From NCBI GenBank assembly GCA_030063045.1, contig JAQSEB010000059.1, positions 4,340,001 to 4,404,000 of the forward strand: a DNA stretch of 64,000 bases, read 5' to 3'. Below the pieces are notes generated by a model. That model was not told where the DNA came from. It searched no databases and saw only the letters and a list, made by a program, of their open reading frames with translations. Below, in pieces: positions 22,801 through 37,097 of this stretch. The position numbers were made by a program, and so were the translations under genes. Position 1 is the stretch's first letter; every line of letters begins with the position of its first letter. The DNA comes from Pratylenchus scribneri (taxonomy: Eukaryota > Nematoda > Chromadorea > Rhabditida > Pratylenchidae).

Positions 22801-25069
22801 CGAATACAGTTCTTGACAATGACCCATATAAAAGATGATATAATGGCCTTGAGGCAAATTGAATTGATTGAATTTAAATTTAGTAACAAAAATTTACCAA
22901 TCCATGCCTTGTAGGGCCGGATAAAGTCCAAATATTGACCAAAATCCGGCAGCTGAAGCCAATGCCCAACCCGTCCAAATAAAACGTTTACTACGAATAT
23001 TTGAATCGGTCCTTTTTTGTTGATGTGAAAGAGAATGGATTGCCTGATTGTGAAGAAAAATTGGGATAAAGGTTCAAACGGTAACAAGAAAGATACCAGA
23101 ATATATCCGAGTGCAATTCCAACAAGATATGGGCCAATTCGATACCATGGATTTATGTAAATGACCAAATGATGCTGAAAAGGGGGAAATGAAAAAATTG
23201 TTTTGAAAAAGGACCAGGATGAAATCAGGCGAGAATATTTCAGGTTGCTTCCAAAGCATTTGGGTTGGTGGAAAGTTGTAACGAATCATTGTAATGGCAT
23301 TGAGCAGAGCAGAAAGGGCGGAAATGACGGAACAGAGCCAAAAACCGGCTTTAGGATTTTGGCGAAGGGAAAGAAGAAAAATGGGCGACAAAAGGTAGAA
23401 AAGGAATTCTGTGCCAATGTACCTTTAGGGAATAGTCAAATTAAAATACGGTAATGCGGAGAAGGGAGGGGACTAACCAAGTCCAAGGCATACAGCGATT
23501 ATCGGTCAATGAATTGATGAATAAAACATTTTCCCACCAATGTTTTGGACACTGAACAGCCGGATCAGTTGGTGGCCACATTGGATGATAATGAGTAATA
23601 CTGACACGGGTGGTGACTGCGATCCTATTAAATGATTATTTGGCATAATTATTTTGAATATATTCAAAACAAACAATGTATAAATGTAAGCCGGCCAGAG
23701 ACGAACCACTCGATGCCGATAGAAACGAAGCCAATAGGCCCAGGAAGTCCAACCCGGTTCTGAATCGACTCCACCTGTGGTCGGATGTTGCCAACGTCGA
23801 AACCAGCTATAGGCCGTCAAAGTGCCGGAGAGGACAAGAAAAACATCCTAAAGAAGGAGATGGGGTGAGGAAATTGGAAAAATTCATTTTTCATACAACG
23901 GAAAGAGTGAAATTGGTAATCCATTGGCTCCAAAAATGATCGACCTATTTGGGAAATAAATAAACTAAATATAACATATTCCACAATACCAAATCATTCT
24001 TGAATTCATCCACATTTGCGAGGAATGCTTGAACAAAAATGAAGGAATGGCCCACAAGGGTCCAAACCATTGCCCCAAAACGAAGGCCAAAAAAACAAGT
24101 TATTGTGCTCATTCTGTCCTTGGGCATTTGAACCAATTTTTGAATATTTCTTTTTGCCGAAAATGAAAGCAGAATTTGAAGTCCAAGTCGAGAAGGGGCG
24201 GTGATTTGGCCATCGCCTCGGCGCCAATGCAAAACAGTGGCCACTCCAACCAAAGCGATCAGCACAAGATCCGAGGCAAAATGGATCTAAAATGAAAGGA
24301 ATTAATGGAAAAAGGGAGGGGAAATGGACTTACCAAGGGGATTGGCAATTCCCACCATTGTTTTGAATGTCTCGATTTTGTACAATCCCCAAATTCCAAT
24401 TTGGATTGGTCTGTTCCATTGTCGCTGGCCGTCCATTGCCATTCCCTCAATAACTGCATAAATTGACCACATTATTTTTGAATGATAATTATCCCTCCAC
24501 CTCGAATCGATCCTTTTGGCCACTACATGGAGATGGAATGCACATTCCATAGGCAATAACAGATTTGTGGTGGCCATGGTTTTGGCCATAACCTATTGGG
24601 GAATGAAGGTGGAATATGAGAGGGATTGAATGGAGGCTAACAATAATGGAGTGGATATTCTGAGGCGCTGTAACTGCTTTCGCCAGCTGCTTTGATGCAT
24701 TTGAATGCATTGAACAGCCAACGATCCTGATCCCTACTAATAAATTGTTGAGCATCCTGACAATGGGAGGAATGTGGCCATAATTTGGGTGATTAATTTG
24801 ATTACCCCAGTGCTGAATGATTCATAGAAAAAATGGCGTTGTTCTTCCAAAGTTCTCTGATCAGCCAAATAAATTTGGACTCGGCCAATGCTGGAAGCGC
24901 ATTCAATGCTCAAATTATGCCGATTTGGGGCAGATTGAATGAAGGACCAAATTTGGGCCTCGCTGAATTGACTCAAATTGGTGGCAAATGTAGGTGTCAA
25001 AATGAGAAGAAGAGGGAGAAAATTCAAGGGAAAATATTGAAGAATGAATGGCCTTTTGGCGATAATCAT
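19812..25069 (-). CDS. NRF-6-like membrane acyltransferase (acyltransferase 3)
   Basis: NRF-6 (nose resistant to fluoxetine) family proteins have an extracellular Cys-containing NRF domain and an acyltransferase-3 domain with about ten membrane spans. Here: signal peptide (FLPLLLILTPTFA), NRF-type region with GMCIPSPCSG, then membrane segments including the family motif FYRHRVVRLWPAYIY, the loop WWENVLFINSLTDNRCMPWT and WYIGTEFLFYLLSPIFLLSL. The span SNLSYTAYLFHM ends at 22633 and joins in phase 0, across an intron of 2417 bp (20216-22632), to VFTYVISPFPMHFDSKLQI; the last exon gives LLAELPALNIERV, which fits the conserved family end (E-x-P...LE+). Without that intron the protein would lose its last span. 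The intron holds a 2.3-kb transposon-like element. Substrate unknown. Confidence 0.85.
20271..20327 (+). repeat. Left terminal inverted repeat
   Basis: Starts GCAATGATCAACTGGCCTAG and includes AGCATTGAAAGCAGCATTAA further in; both blocks recur in reverse complement at 22502-22570, with a 2-bp gap and several mismatches. Confidence 0.75.
20366..20620. repeat. Inverted repeat (foldback) inside the element
   Basis: GCGCGAAAATTGAAATTCAG at about 20380-20410 pairs with the reverse complement of sequence at 20571-20608 (CGCCGCGAAAATTGAAATAC when inverted). The loop between them contains short CTAACCC-like words. May be a subterminal hairpin or a second, smaller nested element. Confidence 0.5.
20796..22221 (+). 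CDS. BED-type zinc-finger protein of the nested element
   Basis: Four exons (20796-21112, 21153-21688, 21736-21967, 22017-22221) join in phase to 429 residues. The start resembles a BED finger: IVKYFEWKRHDEVSGKNYWR, with CRSQTC as the first metal pair and LPKHLLRSHF supplying a His pair. A second pair CEYCNEKY with a downstream His follows at about residue 88-103. The middle is a charged helix (MELTQAEIDEAKQKAEETNK) typical of a coiled coil, and the C-terminal third is basic with nuclear-signal-like runs (KSRKPTLRNRKRQ, PKKKRQ). No transposase catalytic core is visible. BED fingers bind DNA in both transposases and domesticated proteins. Sits wholly between the inverted repeats, so it belongs to the element. 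Confidence 0.75.
22502..22570 (-). repeat. Right terminal inverted repeat
   Basis: Read on the minus strand it starts GCAATGATCAACGCCTAGCT and carries AGTATTTGACAGCAGCATTG further in, matching the left end. It is followed directly by TAA (22571-22573). Confidence 0.75.
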
Positions 25070-26353
25070 ATTCTGCTGAAAATATTAGAATTGGGGACAA
25101 GGAAAATGCCAGAAGAAATGGAAAAAGGGGAAAATGTTCATTGAGTTTAATTTTAAAATATGGCCAAATTGGGAAAATTTGTGCTGAAAGTGGATTAAAA
25201 GGGGGCATAGAGAGCAAACAAAAAATGAAACTTAAAAGGATTGATAAATTGAAAAGAAACGAAGGTGGATGTACATATTCTTGACAATGCGGCACAATCT
25301 TTTACAAATTTCAACATCCATTTGGATTCCTTAAAATTTATTTGCTCTAAAAACGAGTTTAAAATGTAGTTTAATTTTGTGAATTGGAAAAATCCAAAGA
25401 AGTTTCACTTCCTTCCTTTGATCGACTAATTTTCTAAAAAAGTAATAATGATGATGCATCACAAGAAAATGTGTTGTTTATTTGTGATGACTGATGATCA
25501 TCATATCATTTTCGGTGATTTTATTGTGTTCACAATTCCTTGCGCCCTCTCAAAATTATGAACTGGATCCATTCGATTCGATTCAAGAGTGAAAATGGGG
25601 AATCGGGTTATATTTGTTGGATTTGGGGGTTCATCAGCATAGAAGGACATTTTCAGCCCCTCAGGGGAATCGATCCTTTAGATCTGCTTTTGGATGGATG
25701 GATTTGGGTCATCCATCCATGTTGCTCTTCCAATCCCCTTCAATGCCCTCCAAAATGTTCCCCTCCTCCTCCAATCCCGTCCAAGTCTGCTCCCAAACAA
25801 AGCGCAAGCAAATCCGCACCACTCATTAAAAGTGAGGAATGGATGGTCGGGAGCTGATGCTCTGACCGGTCGGCGGTAATTCAACTGCAAAATCAACGTT
25901 TCGGAACAATAAATATGGATGGATGGATTTGAAAATGAAATGAAATGAATGGTTGATTGGTGGAATAAAATGGGTAAATTTGGATAAATTATTGCCGAGA
26001 AATATGCGCGGAATCTTTTTCCCGCAAAATGAATTTTGATTTTTGCCGATGGGCTCATCCTCTGGAATGGGAAAAAGAAGGTCTAGTGGTTAATAAATGG
26101 AGGCATTAAAATGAAATGGGGCCGATGGAAATTGGCGAATTGAAGTCTTCCTAAATATTTGAAGGTCATTTCACGGAATTGAAGGGGAAATTGGGGAGAG
26201 GGACAATAATTCCACCACATAATCGTACACCACCACATTATTTCACCCTTTTTAGTCCTTTTTAAACCGATACATCAAAAACCACAAACATTTTGCACAC
26301 CCAAAATTGTTCCTTCCAATTTTAATATTCGCCCAATTCCATCTATTTTTGTT
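25070..26353. other. Intergenic, 1.3 kb, no supported gene
   Basis: Separates the start of the NRF-6-like gene from the end of the FN1-module gene. Open frames on both strands at 25540-26058 have no domain, no clear splice partners and mutually exclusive reading. The 14-mer GTGATGACTGATGA (25484-25497) also occurs upstream of the mucolipin gene. Confidence 0.5.
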
Positions 26354-28053
26354 CACATTTTCGGTTCCATATCCAGTTGGAGTCCAAATATTTTGTCATG
26401 GGCCATTTCCTCTGCCGAAAATGTGTTCAATTCTAGATCATCCCCATTGGATTGTTGGCGGCATGAAATCCCAATTCCGGGTCCATCCATTGATTCTCTC
26501 CAAATTGTAAATGTCCCTGGCCGTAAAATGAACCTTTGGATGGGACAATGATGAAAGGAATGTATTTTTTGGGTTTAACTGACCGGATGATTCCATCTTT
26601 TGTGAAAACGCAACCCAAAGTCTCAATTATGGCCCTTCCCTCTCGAAGGATGCATTGCCTTTGAACCCTTTGCCCATTGGCCATTTGTTGTTCATTCCTT
26701 ATTAGAGGGCAATTTGATTTTATTTCGCCCCCAACATTCATGCCAAAATGCCAACCATTTGCAGTCAATGACCCTCTCAACCCTGCCTTCAGAAACGCAT
26801 CCAACCGGCTTTAAATTATGCCGTTTTTGGCGTACTTCGCATTGAATGATTGAATTGTTCAATTGGAATCGATCACCGTCGAATAAATTTCGCCCTTCAA
26901 GAGTGCAACTAATAGAAGAGTTTTAATTTTTTTGAACATAATTTGCACCCACCCAATGCAGGTTTTCTCGCATTTGTTGTCCTCCTCTTTTGTTATTTTG
27001 CAATAAAAGATGAAATTCCCTTCCTTGAATAAAGCATAAATATAATTTTGGATTCTGATGAAAATCCCCTTTTCTATCAATCCGCATTACTACCAATTAA
27101 GAAAAACATTTTACCCCTTCCATTTCCTCCTTTTAAACCCACAATAATAAATAAAATGAGTGGGTGGAGGAAATTAATCGGCGTTTTTTTATGGCTGATG
27201 GCCTCCAATTTTCACCCAATTAGTAAATGGGCCGTGCAAAATGTGCGCAATGAATGTGGTTTTATGCAAATCAACCAAATAAAGTAGTTAGTAACAATTA
27301 ACCAAACCAATTCCCCCTCCACCAAATCCCAACTCGCCTTCCATTGTTGCCCAATCCGATGATGTTCCCCTTTGCCAGTTATGCATCCAATGGCCACCAA
27401 TTTTATGGCCCTTTCCGCACTTTGTTGACATTGGAACATAATTTGGCCCGAATCTGTTTTCTGCCCAATTTCCATTCTTGCCCCCATCTCATCAAGGCAG
27501 CCGCCAATTCGCCGTTTCAATCTATCCCCCTCCCAGGTACATTCCCACCAAAACTGAACATCAAATTGGACAATACAACAATTATATCCATTCCCATTTC
27601 AACCTTTCCTTCTTCCCACTTTTCGCCCACTCTGTATTTTGGAGAACAACCCACAGTTTTTTGGTGAACAAATCCTCTAACATTTTGACATTCCAGCAAA
27701 TATCCATTGCTTGTGAAAGTTTCATTCAAGCCAATTCGACTACTACATATTTTGGAAATCATCTTTTTTAAATTAATTTTTTACCCATTTTCGTCCAAAC
27801 AACCCGCCGGTTTCAATTTTCCCTCTTCGCATTTATACCAAAATTTTCCCCTTTCCACGGTCTGCCCTTCGCCCATCCAATGGGCTTCTTGTCCATTTCC
27901 ATTTGTCCAACACCGTAATCCTCCATCATTTTCACGGAAATCGCCTTTGGCGCTGAACTCATCCAAGGAAGATCCTTCCATTGCCAAAAATTGGAGAAAA
28001 AAGAGAAATAAAATGGAATAAATTTGGGAACATGGGTAAATAATTCTCGGCAT
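26354..28053 (-). CDS. Secreted protein with repeated FN1-like (MIG-18-type) modules
   Basis: A signal peptide-like start (ATG 28053, IYSILFLFFLQFLA) is followed by about eight small Cys modules of the form W/Y-x-C ... GC...G+...G. Examples in order: FWYKCEEGKLKPAGCLDENG, IGLNETFTSNGYLLECQ, YRVGEKWEEGKFWWECTWEG, IGGCLDEMGARMEIGQK, GQQWKEGNFIFYCKITKEED, CTLEGRNLFDGDRFQLNN with NLKPVGCVSEG, RQCILREGRAIIETLGCV, and a last FILRPGTF ... GIGISCRQQ. This pattern is seen in nematode extracellular proteins of the MIG-18-like fibronectin-I type. Intron 27024-27337 starts with GC (AAG|GCGAGT), required to align the module. The join after GCVSEG (near 26780) is unresolved: the next module continues one base out of frame and no good splice pair was found. 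Confidence 0.7.
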
Positions 28054-28401
28054 TTTTAATTTGTCAATCGGGAAAGAGAGGAATTCGGGAATTGTGGGGA
28101 ATAAATGAGGCAATGGAATTGGTGGAATGGCCAAAAAGGCGACTTTAAAACGGTAGCAAAGGGGAAAAGGTGTTCGGTTCGGGCCACCAAGGGACCGGCC
28201 ATCAGCTCCGTTCATTTTCCACCCCCCCCCCCCTCCCCCCAATTCTACGTTCTACCACACTTGTATTCCTTTTTAAATGAATGAATCTATTTCAAATTGA
28301 ATTGATGATGAAAAGAAATTCAAATTTATGCATTGGACATTCCAAAATAATCTAACATTTTCAAATGACTATAAATCAATCAATCAATCTGTGTCTCGTT
28401 T
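28054..28401. other. Intergenic, with a broken C tract
   Basis: Promoter side of the FN1-module gene and 3' side of SDHB. Contains C12-T-C6 at 28222-28240. Nothing else supported. Confidence 0.5.
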
Positions 28402-29536
28402 TCATTCTTTTGCCGGCATTGGAGCTGGTTTGGTGCTGAATAAAATTAATTTTACAAAATTGTTGTGAAATAAAAGTGTACTTACTTTACGCCCATCAAT
28501 AATTTTTTGATTTCGCCAATTGCCTTTGCCGGATTTAAATGCTGAAATTTTTTTGGAATAATAGAATAAAATGGCATTTCACCTTAGGGCATGTTTTTGT
28601 GCAATTCAGAATTGTATGACATTTGAAGGCACTGAATGGATCGGTCAAACGGGAAAGACGTTCCTGGACTTTGTCATCCCTGGAATCGATTATCCATCTG
28701 GAGAGAAATATTATTTTTTAATGGTGAATTAATTATTTTTACCTATATGATTGCAAAAGTGCCGCAGGGCCAAGGTATTTGTCCGGATTCCACCAATATG
28801 AAGGGCATGATGTACTGCAGCAAGCGCATAAAATACATTCATAAAGTCCATCCTAAATAATTGAATTTTAATTATTATCATTACTAAATTTAAAACCAAT
28901 TTTGTGCGTTCATCCACACTTTGGTGCAATTCTTTCTCTCCCAATTTAAGTTGTTCATTTTTCTGCAACCAAGGCTGAACCGATCGATATTGTTCGTAGA
29001 AAAGATTCATATCTGGGACCAAATCTTTGACCACATACCTTAAAAAGAAAGAAAATTGAATGATCAAAATGATAAAAAACAACATATGGGGTAATGGGTA
29101 GATTTTTGTTGATTTTGAAGTATTTTTGTCAATATGACAAATACAGGCCAGTGTATTTTCCCCATTAATATTCATTGAACATGAACCGCAAATACCTAAA
29201 TTACAATTATCATTTGGATATTCTATTGGGGAATATTTAACCTTCTCTGCAAGAGCGGCGAAAAGTCAAGGTTGGATCAACTTCATTTTTGATTTTTATA
29301 AGGGCATCCAATACCATCGGTCCGCATTTATCCAAATCAATGTCATATTTCTAAAAATTTGAGGGTTATATTAGATTATAATTGTAATTTTAAACCTGTA
29401 AATGGGGCTTTACATTTGGCGTTTCGGGATTGTAACGGTAAATTTCGAATGTTTTCACACTAGGTCCATGAACCGAGGTAGTTGCAGCTCCTCTTGTTGT
29501 AATTTTCAATAAAGGTTGACGATAAATTCGTTGCAT
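28402..29536 (-). CDS. sdhb-1: Succinate dehydrogenase iron-sulfur subunit (SDHB)
   Basis: SDHB carries electrons from succinate oxidation to ubiquinone in mitochondrial complex II. Six exons. The N-terminus ([20 protein letters not shown]) looks like a mitochondrial presequence. The 2Fe-2S region reads FRRSCREG then [17 protein letters not shown]; the 4Fe-4S/3Fe-4S region reads [20 protein letters not shown] and, later, [20 protein letters not shown]. All cluster cysteines expected for the family are present, and length is typical. It is head to head with CTR1, 388 bp between start codons. Confidence 0.96.
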
Positions 29537-29924
29537 AAGTGTGATGGTTTTGTATCACTTTTTCGGTTTACTTTATCTGCCAAAATAATTTCAATTAATG
29601 ATATGAATAGATTAAACGATAAATCCCAAATTCAATTTAATTTTAATTTGGTTTTAAACTAAAATGAACATGGGAATTTGCCAATCTCTATTTGTTTAAG
29701 TTCTAAATCCAAAAACAACTATTCATTTGCTCAAGCGTAAACCCACATATCAATTTTCCTGTTTTATCCTAATTCATCCATCGCTTCTGCGATAATTGGT
29801 AATCGATTAGAATTTTTTGCTTTGTCTTGTCTCCCATTTTCCTCCATCTTCATTTTATTTTAATGCATTCAAAAAATAAAGCAAATAGCTCTGAATACTG
29901 AACTGTTCTGAACAAATTTTTTAA
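29537..29924. other. Shared upstream region of SDHB and CTR1
   Basis: 388 bp between two divergent start codons, so it likely carries both promoters. AT-rich; no specific motif assigned. Confidence 0.5.
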
Positions 29925-30531
29925 ATGTCTTCAAATTCAAATGATGGTGGACATGATGGACACGAACATCATCAAAATGAGCATGAAATGGAACAATCAA
30001 ATATTAATTCAATGCATCCTATGATGATGTATTTTCACTTTGGCACAGATGAAACAATACTTTTCAATTTTTGGAAAGTTGAATCGGCATTTGGTTCGAT
30101 TTTTACATTTTGATAGTTAATTTTTTAATTTCAGGAATTTTCTTTTCATGCATTGCCATTATTATCGCTTGTTTTTGCCTGGAATTTATCCGATGGTATC
30201 GTGTTTTTCGAAAGAAACAATTTTTAACTGAAATGAGAAATTCTGAGGAAATTGCAGACCAGCATCCTCGAAGGTTATTTTCCTCTAATTTAAAAAAAAC
30301 TAATTTTATTAAAGAATGAAGGCAACAATCTGTGATGCAAGTATGCACGCTGTTCAACTTGCACTCAGCTATTCATTGATGTTAATTTTTATGACATTCA
30401 ATGTTTGGTTGGGTTTGGCAATAATTGTGGGAGAAGTTTTTGCCAGAGTTGTTCTGAGTTTCTTATTCCCACAACTTGATTTGTTTTTAACTTTCTTTGG
30501 GGCTGCATCCGCCGAACCATGCTGTGGATGA
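29925..30531 (+). CDS. CTR-type high-affinity copper transporter
   Basis: Three exons (29925-30093, 30135-30273, 30315-30531), 174 residues. CTR proteins form trimers that import Cu(I). The N-terminus is His/Met-rich (HDGHEHHQNEHEMEQ, MHPMMMYFHFG), as needed for copper binding. TM1 is IFFSCIAIIIACFCLEFI; TM2 contains SYSLMLIFMTFNVWLGLAII, with the M-x3-M copper relay (MLIFM); TM3 follows. The protein ends with PCCG, a Cys pair near the C-terminus like the HCH/CxC end of other CTRs. It heads a tandem of four plus-strand genes with 240-280 bp gaps. Confidence 0.92.
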
Positions 30532-30773
30532 ATGAATTCAATTTGATATTATTTCTTAATATTTTCCAGAATTTCATTTTCCTATCTGTCATCCATTTCC
30601 TATTCTTTCCTCAATAATTTTAATGCCTTTACATTCGCATTTTAACATATCATTGTGGTTCATAATAATTTTTTGATAAATTTTTCACAATAAAATTGAA
30701 TTTTGAATTGTTTATTATTGTTAAATGCATTAAAATATTTTATCAATCCAATTTAAAAATATTACAATTTTTT

Positions 30774-32982
<2,209 letters not shown>

Positions 32983-33263
32983 TTGGATTGGACTAGTTTC
33001 GAAAAGAAAGAAGGCATCCTCCCTCCCATTAAATTTGTTTAATTAATTAATTAACATTTAATAATAATACTTGTTTTATTTTAATCATTTCATTGATATT
33101 AACTAATTAATTTTAATTATTAATTTTTGCTGGATAAATGTTAATTCTTTTTGTTATTATTTATTACATAATAATTTATGTATTCATTCATAAATTATAT
33201 TTATACATCATATTTATTAATTTTAAATAAATTTTAATTTATATTCAAGGTCAATAAAAGACG

Positions 33264-34017
33264 ATGGTAGCAGAAAATTTATTACAAGACGGGACACAAA
33301 CACAAGGGAACAATTCAACTGCGAATGAATTTATGTATTTTGCATATGGAAGCAATTTATTGAAGGAAAGAATTCATGTTCAAGTATAATTAATTCATTA
33401 TAAAATATTCTCAATTTAAATTAAATTCACTAGATAAAAGGAGCAGTTTTCTTTTCAAATGGTTTATTGAATGACCATGAATTGGTTTTCTTTGATAATT
33501 CCAAAAGATGGCAAGGAGCATTGGCCTCGATCGAGAAAAATGCAGGCTCCAAAGTTTGGGGTTGTATTTGGCGTGTCCCAAATTCATTCGCTGAGGAATT
33601 GGACAAGTGAGTGGATATTAAATTTATTTATCAGTAAATGACGAATTTTAGGCAAGAATCTGGCTACCATCGTCTACAAGGTAAATTAAAAAATAAAAGG
33701 ATTAATTCAAATTTGTTTTAGTTAATGTTTTTGTGCCCTCTTTTGATTCAAATTTGATGGTCATAAATTGCCGTACATATCAATATTCAAATGTGCATCG
33801 TGCCCTTTCCTATCCATCTCCTCATTATAAACGTGTAATTCTGTTGGGAGCAATTGAACATTGTTTGCCGTCGGATTATGTTGAATGGTTGGACAAAATA
33901 CCAACAAATGGATATCGAGGCAAAGTGGAATTGAAGTTGAAGGCAATAAAAGATTTAAACGAGCAAAATTATGGAAATGAAGATGCAATTGAGGAGGGAG
34001 GATGTGAAGGCGCATAA
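33264..34017 (+). CDS. Gamma-glutamylcyclotransferase (GGCT)
   Basis: GGCT converts gamma-glutamyl amino acids to 5-oxoproline in glutathione turnover. From ATG 33264 the protein reaches the family signature FMYFAYGSNLLKERIH (YGSNL substrate loop) after about 23 residues, then GAVFFSNGLLNDHELVFFD, SKVWGCIWRVPNSFAEELDK with the acidic residues expected near the active site, GYHRLQVNVFVPS, and a C-terminal SPHYKRVILLGAIEHCLPSD. Four exons with short introns. Third gene in the plus-strand tandem. Confidence 0.92.
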
Positions 34018-34280
34018 ACACGAATTTGTTGAGAATTTTTGATCAAATTTATATACGAAGTAGAAGTATGAAAATACACAAACATAGTCACACATCATAT
34101 ATTGTATTTAGAAATAAATAAACTTATATTGTAAAATAATTAAAATTAAATGTTTACCATTCAAAAATGATGGTTTTTAAACCAGTCACTATTTGAAATT
34201 TGTTTAAAACCTGTTTAAAATTCTTTTAAGATAAAAATTAATTTGGCAAAACAAAACAATCAAATAGAGGATTACCAATT

Positions 34281-35186
34281 ATGGAGGTTAATAAATAATT
34301 TTATAAATTAATTTCTGTTCTGAATTTGTAGGAATTTTCCTCGGCCACATTTCCGCTTTATCATTATCAATATAGAATTATTTTGATTGGTGATTCTACA
34401 GTGGGAAAAAGTTCGCTGTTGAGATATTTTACTGAAGGAAGGAATGCAGAAATAAGTGATCCAACAGTCGGGGTTGATTTTTATGCCAGGTTTTTTTAAT
34501 ATTTAATAATTCAAATTGAATAAATTAATTAATTAAAGAATGGTGGAGATAAAGCCGAATTATCGAATTAAATTGCAACTTTGGTTGGTAATTTTAAATT
34601 ATTAATTTTTTTAAATAAAATTTAGGGATACGGCTGGACAGGAGAAATTTCGATCTATTACCAGGTATTCATTATTTTTAAGGATGAATCTACTTATCAT
34701 TAATTCGCAGATCATATTACCGAAATTCGGTTGGAATTATTGTGGTCTATGATATCACAAAACGTCGCACTTTTGAACATGTCCCGGATTGGATTGAGGA
34801 AGCAGAAGCAAACCTCGGAGGACCGGATCCATCGCAACTTGTTTTTCTTCTCGTCGGACATAAAGCAGATTTGGAAGGAAAAAGAGAAGTGCTTTATGAA
34901 GAAGGGGAATATTTGGCAAAACACCGAAAAATCAAATTCGTTGAGACTTCTGCGCTCACTGGCGAAAATGTGAATGTAAGTAAACTAAATTCATCAATTC
35001 AATAATAATTATTAATTATTTAAGGAGGCCTTTTCATTAATTGCACGAGAAATAAATGCTCGCTTTGAGACGGGAAAATTGAGAATTGGTGAAGGATGGG
35101 ATGGCATCAAAAGTGGCCTTGTTCGAACACAATCGATCACATTATCCGATATTCAAGATAATTCATCATCCCAATGCTATTGCTAA
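34281..35186 (+). CDS. rab-39: RAB39 small GTPase
   Basis: Rab39 acts in Golgi/endosome trafficking and autophagy. A first mini-exon encodes only Met-Glu (34281-34286), then the GTPase core: P-loop IGDSTVGKSSLLRYF, switch I DPTVGVDFYARMVEI, switch II WDTAGQEKFRSITRSYYRNS, base-recognition GHKADLEGK and ETSALTGENV. Features that mark Rab39 are RIKLQLWDTAGQ, RRTFEHVPDWIEEAE and VFLLVGHK. It ends CYC, the double-geranylgeranylation CXC type. About 220 residues. Fourth gene in the plus-strand tandem, convergent with WDFY2. Confidence 0.95.
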
Positions 35187-35341
35187 TTATTTTATTTTCA
35201 ATAACCATTTGCCTCCAATAATAATTCAATAAAATTTTATGCTTGGATTTTATTTATTTAATTTATTTATTTGAATGTTTTTTTGTCTGATGTGAATTTT
35301 TATTCGATCGAATTGGCATTGGCACCATTCATTCATAAAAG

Positions 35342-37097
35342 TCAAAGCAAATTTCGGACATCCCAAATCATAATGACCCGGTCATAGCCCACGGTCACGA
35401 GTCGCTGTTTTTGTTCGTCAAAAGCCATTTCGATTATTCCTTGCCGCAAATCATTGGTAACGGCAAGTGGAGTTAAACTGGAAATAATTTAAATAAAAAG
35501 AATATTTATTGGAATTACTTGAATTGGTCAGGAAAGTTTTGCATTTTGCCATGACAAGTTTTGCAAATTCTGATCGGCTTTTCAAATCCCATGGCCGGAA
35601 AAATTGTGAAATTATTGCAACAATCTAAAATAATAATAAACATTAATTTTAATTATTTTTTTTAAAATTATTACTTGAACAAACGGATTGACCGCAAGTC
35701 CTGCAATGATGTCTTCGAACTCCAACAATCTTAAAATTAATATTTAATTTATTTTTTATTTTAAATCGAATAAATATTTATTACCTTTCTATCCCACATA
35801 TCCTTCAAATTCCAAAAGAATGGTTGGTCACAAATTTCGCATTTGTCCGAATCCCTCCATGCCGGTGCTGTAATTCTTTTCGTTTCCATGTCCCAACACA
35901 TTAGCCGGCCACTTTCATCCGCAGAAAATAAACGACGTGGAGTTTGTTTCCCCAGGCCCAATTTTGTCAATTTGGAATTGTGACCGCTAAAAATATTAAT
36001 TTTTATTAAATATTTTTCAAATTAAACTTCAATTCATAGCAATTTCCACGCCTTCCTCCAATGTCCCATACGATTATCAAAGAATCAGTACTGGCAGAAT
36101 ATAGAAGTTGATTTGCAGAATCCCATGCCAAATCAGTAATTGACCCTTAAATAATTATTTTTGACCAAATTTGCTATTTTATAATTAATCACCTGTATGG
36201 GCGCTGAGTTTGCTGATGAGTTGTGGCTGGAATGTTCCTTCAATGAGACGCAAAACATAAACATTATTGGAATAATCTCCAATAAATATAAATGAAGTAT
36301 CTTCATCAAATTCCATTGCCGTACACGGCGAAGAAGCGCAATAACTCCCTAAATATTATTCGATCAATAATTCGGCTAATATTCTCTTAATTACCAATCT
36401 TTTTGGTTGTTGTTGTGCAATGCCAAACGATGGTTTTGTCTTTGGAGCAGCTGACAATGTATGAATGTTTGCGTGAATATCCCAATCTAAAGAATAAATA
36501 ATTTCTAATTAGTAACCACCACTTACCCAGTGACTGTACTGGTGTGCGAAGGCCATTGTCGTTTAAAAGAAATACTTAAATTAATTAAGTAAATTAATAT
36601 CAAATAATAATTTGAAAACCTATTCAAATCATTTTCGATGGAATACTCATAAACAAGTCCATTCACAAATCCAACAAATATCCTAAAAAACTAGATTAAT
36701 CATTTGAGTATATGATTGAATTACAGATTATTGGAATTTTCGTAATATAATTTGGTCGGTATATTTGGCAAGTCTTGGACAATAGAAGGCTTAAAAACGA
36801 ATTTCACATTTAATCTATCAAATTATTCATACCCAATATTGTCCGGATTCACGCTTCAGCAAAACTCGGAGAGATTTATCCTCATTTATTGTCAATAAGC
36901 CATCATCCTGTGGGAATATGCATATCCCAGTAATTCTTCCGCCAAGTTGTCCCTCTATTTTTTGTGATAACTCTAAAAAAATTAATAATTCATTATTTAA
37001 TTGTAAAGAATGTTTAGAATAAATAACCTAATTTAGCATTTTCTCCAAGGCTACTTGTGGTCATTGAAGGGTGATGTTCGTTAATTATAGCTGCCAT
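35342..37097 (-). CDS. WDFY1/2-type WD-repeat and FYVE protein
   Basis: WDFY2 binds PI3P on early endosomes and scaffolds Akt. Eleven or so short exons. WD blades include [65 protein letters not shown] and [23 protein letters not shown] finger is inserted before the last blade, as in WDFY1/2: [33 protein letters not shown] (the R+HHC+xCG core) and ICKTCHG. The last blade reads [18 protein letters not shown]. Head to head with FCHO, 374 bp between start codons. Confidence 0.95.

Noticed and set aside
25540..26058. Overlapping open frames on both strands between the NRF-6-like and FN1-module genes
   Set aside because: No domain, signal peptide or splice support on either strand.
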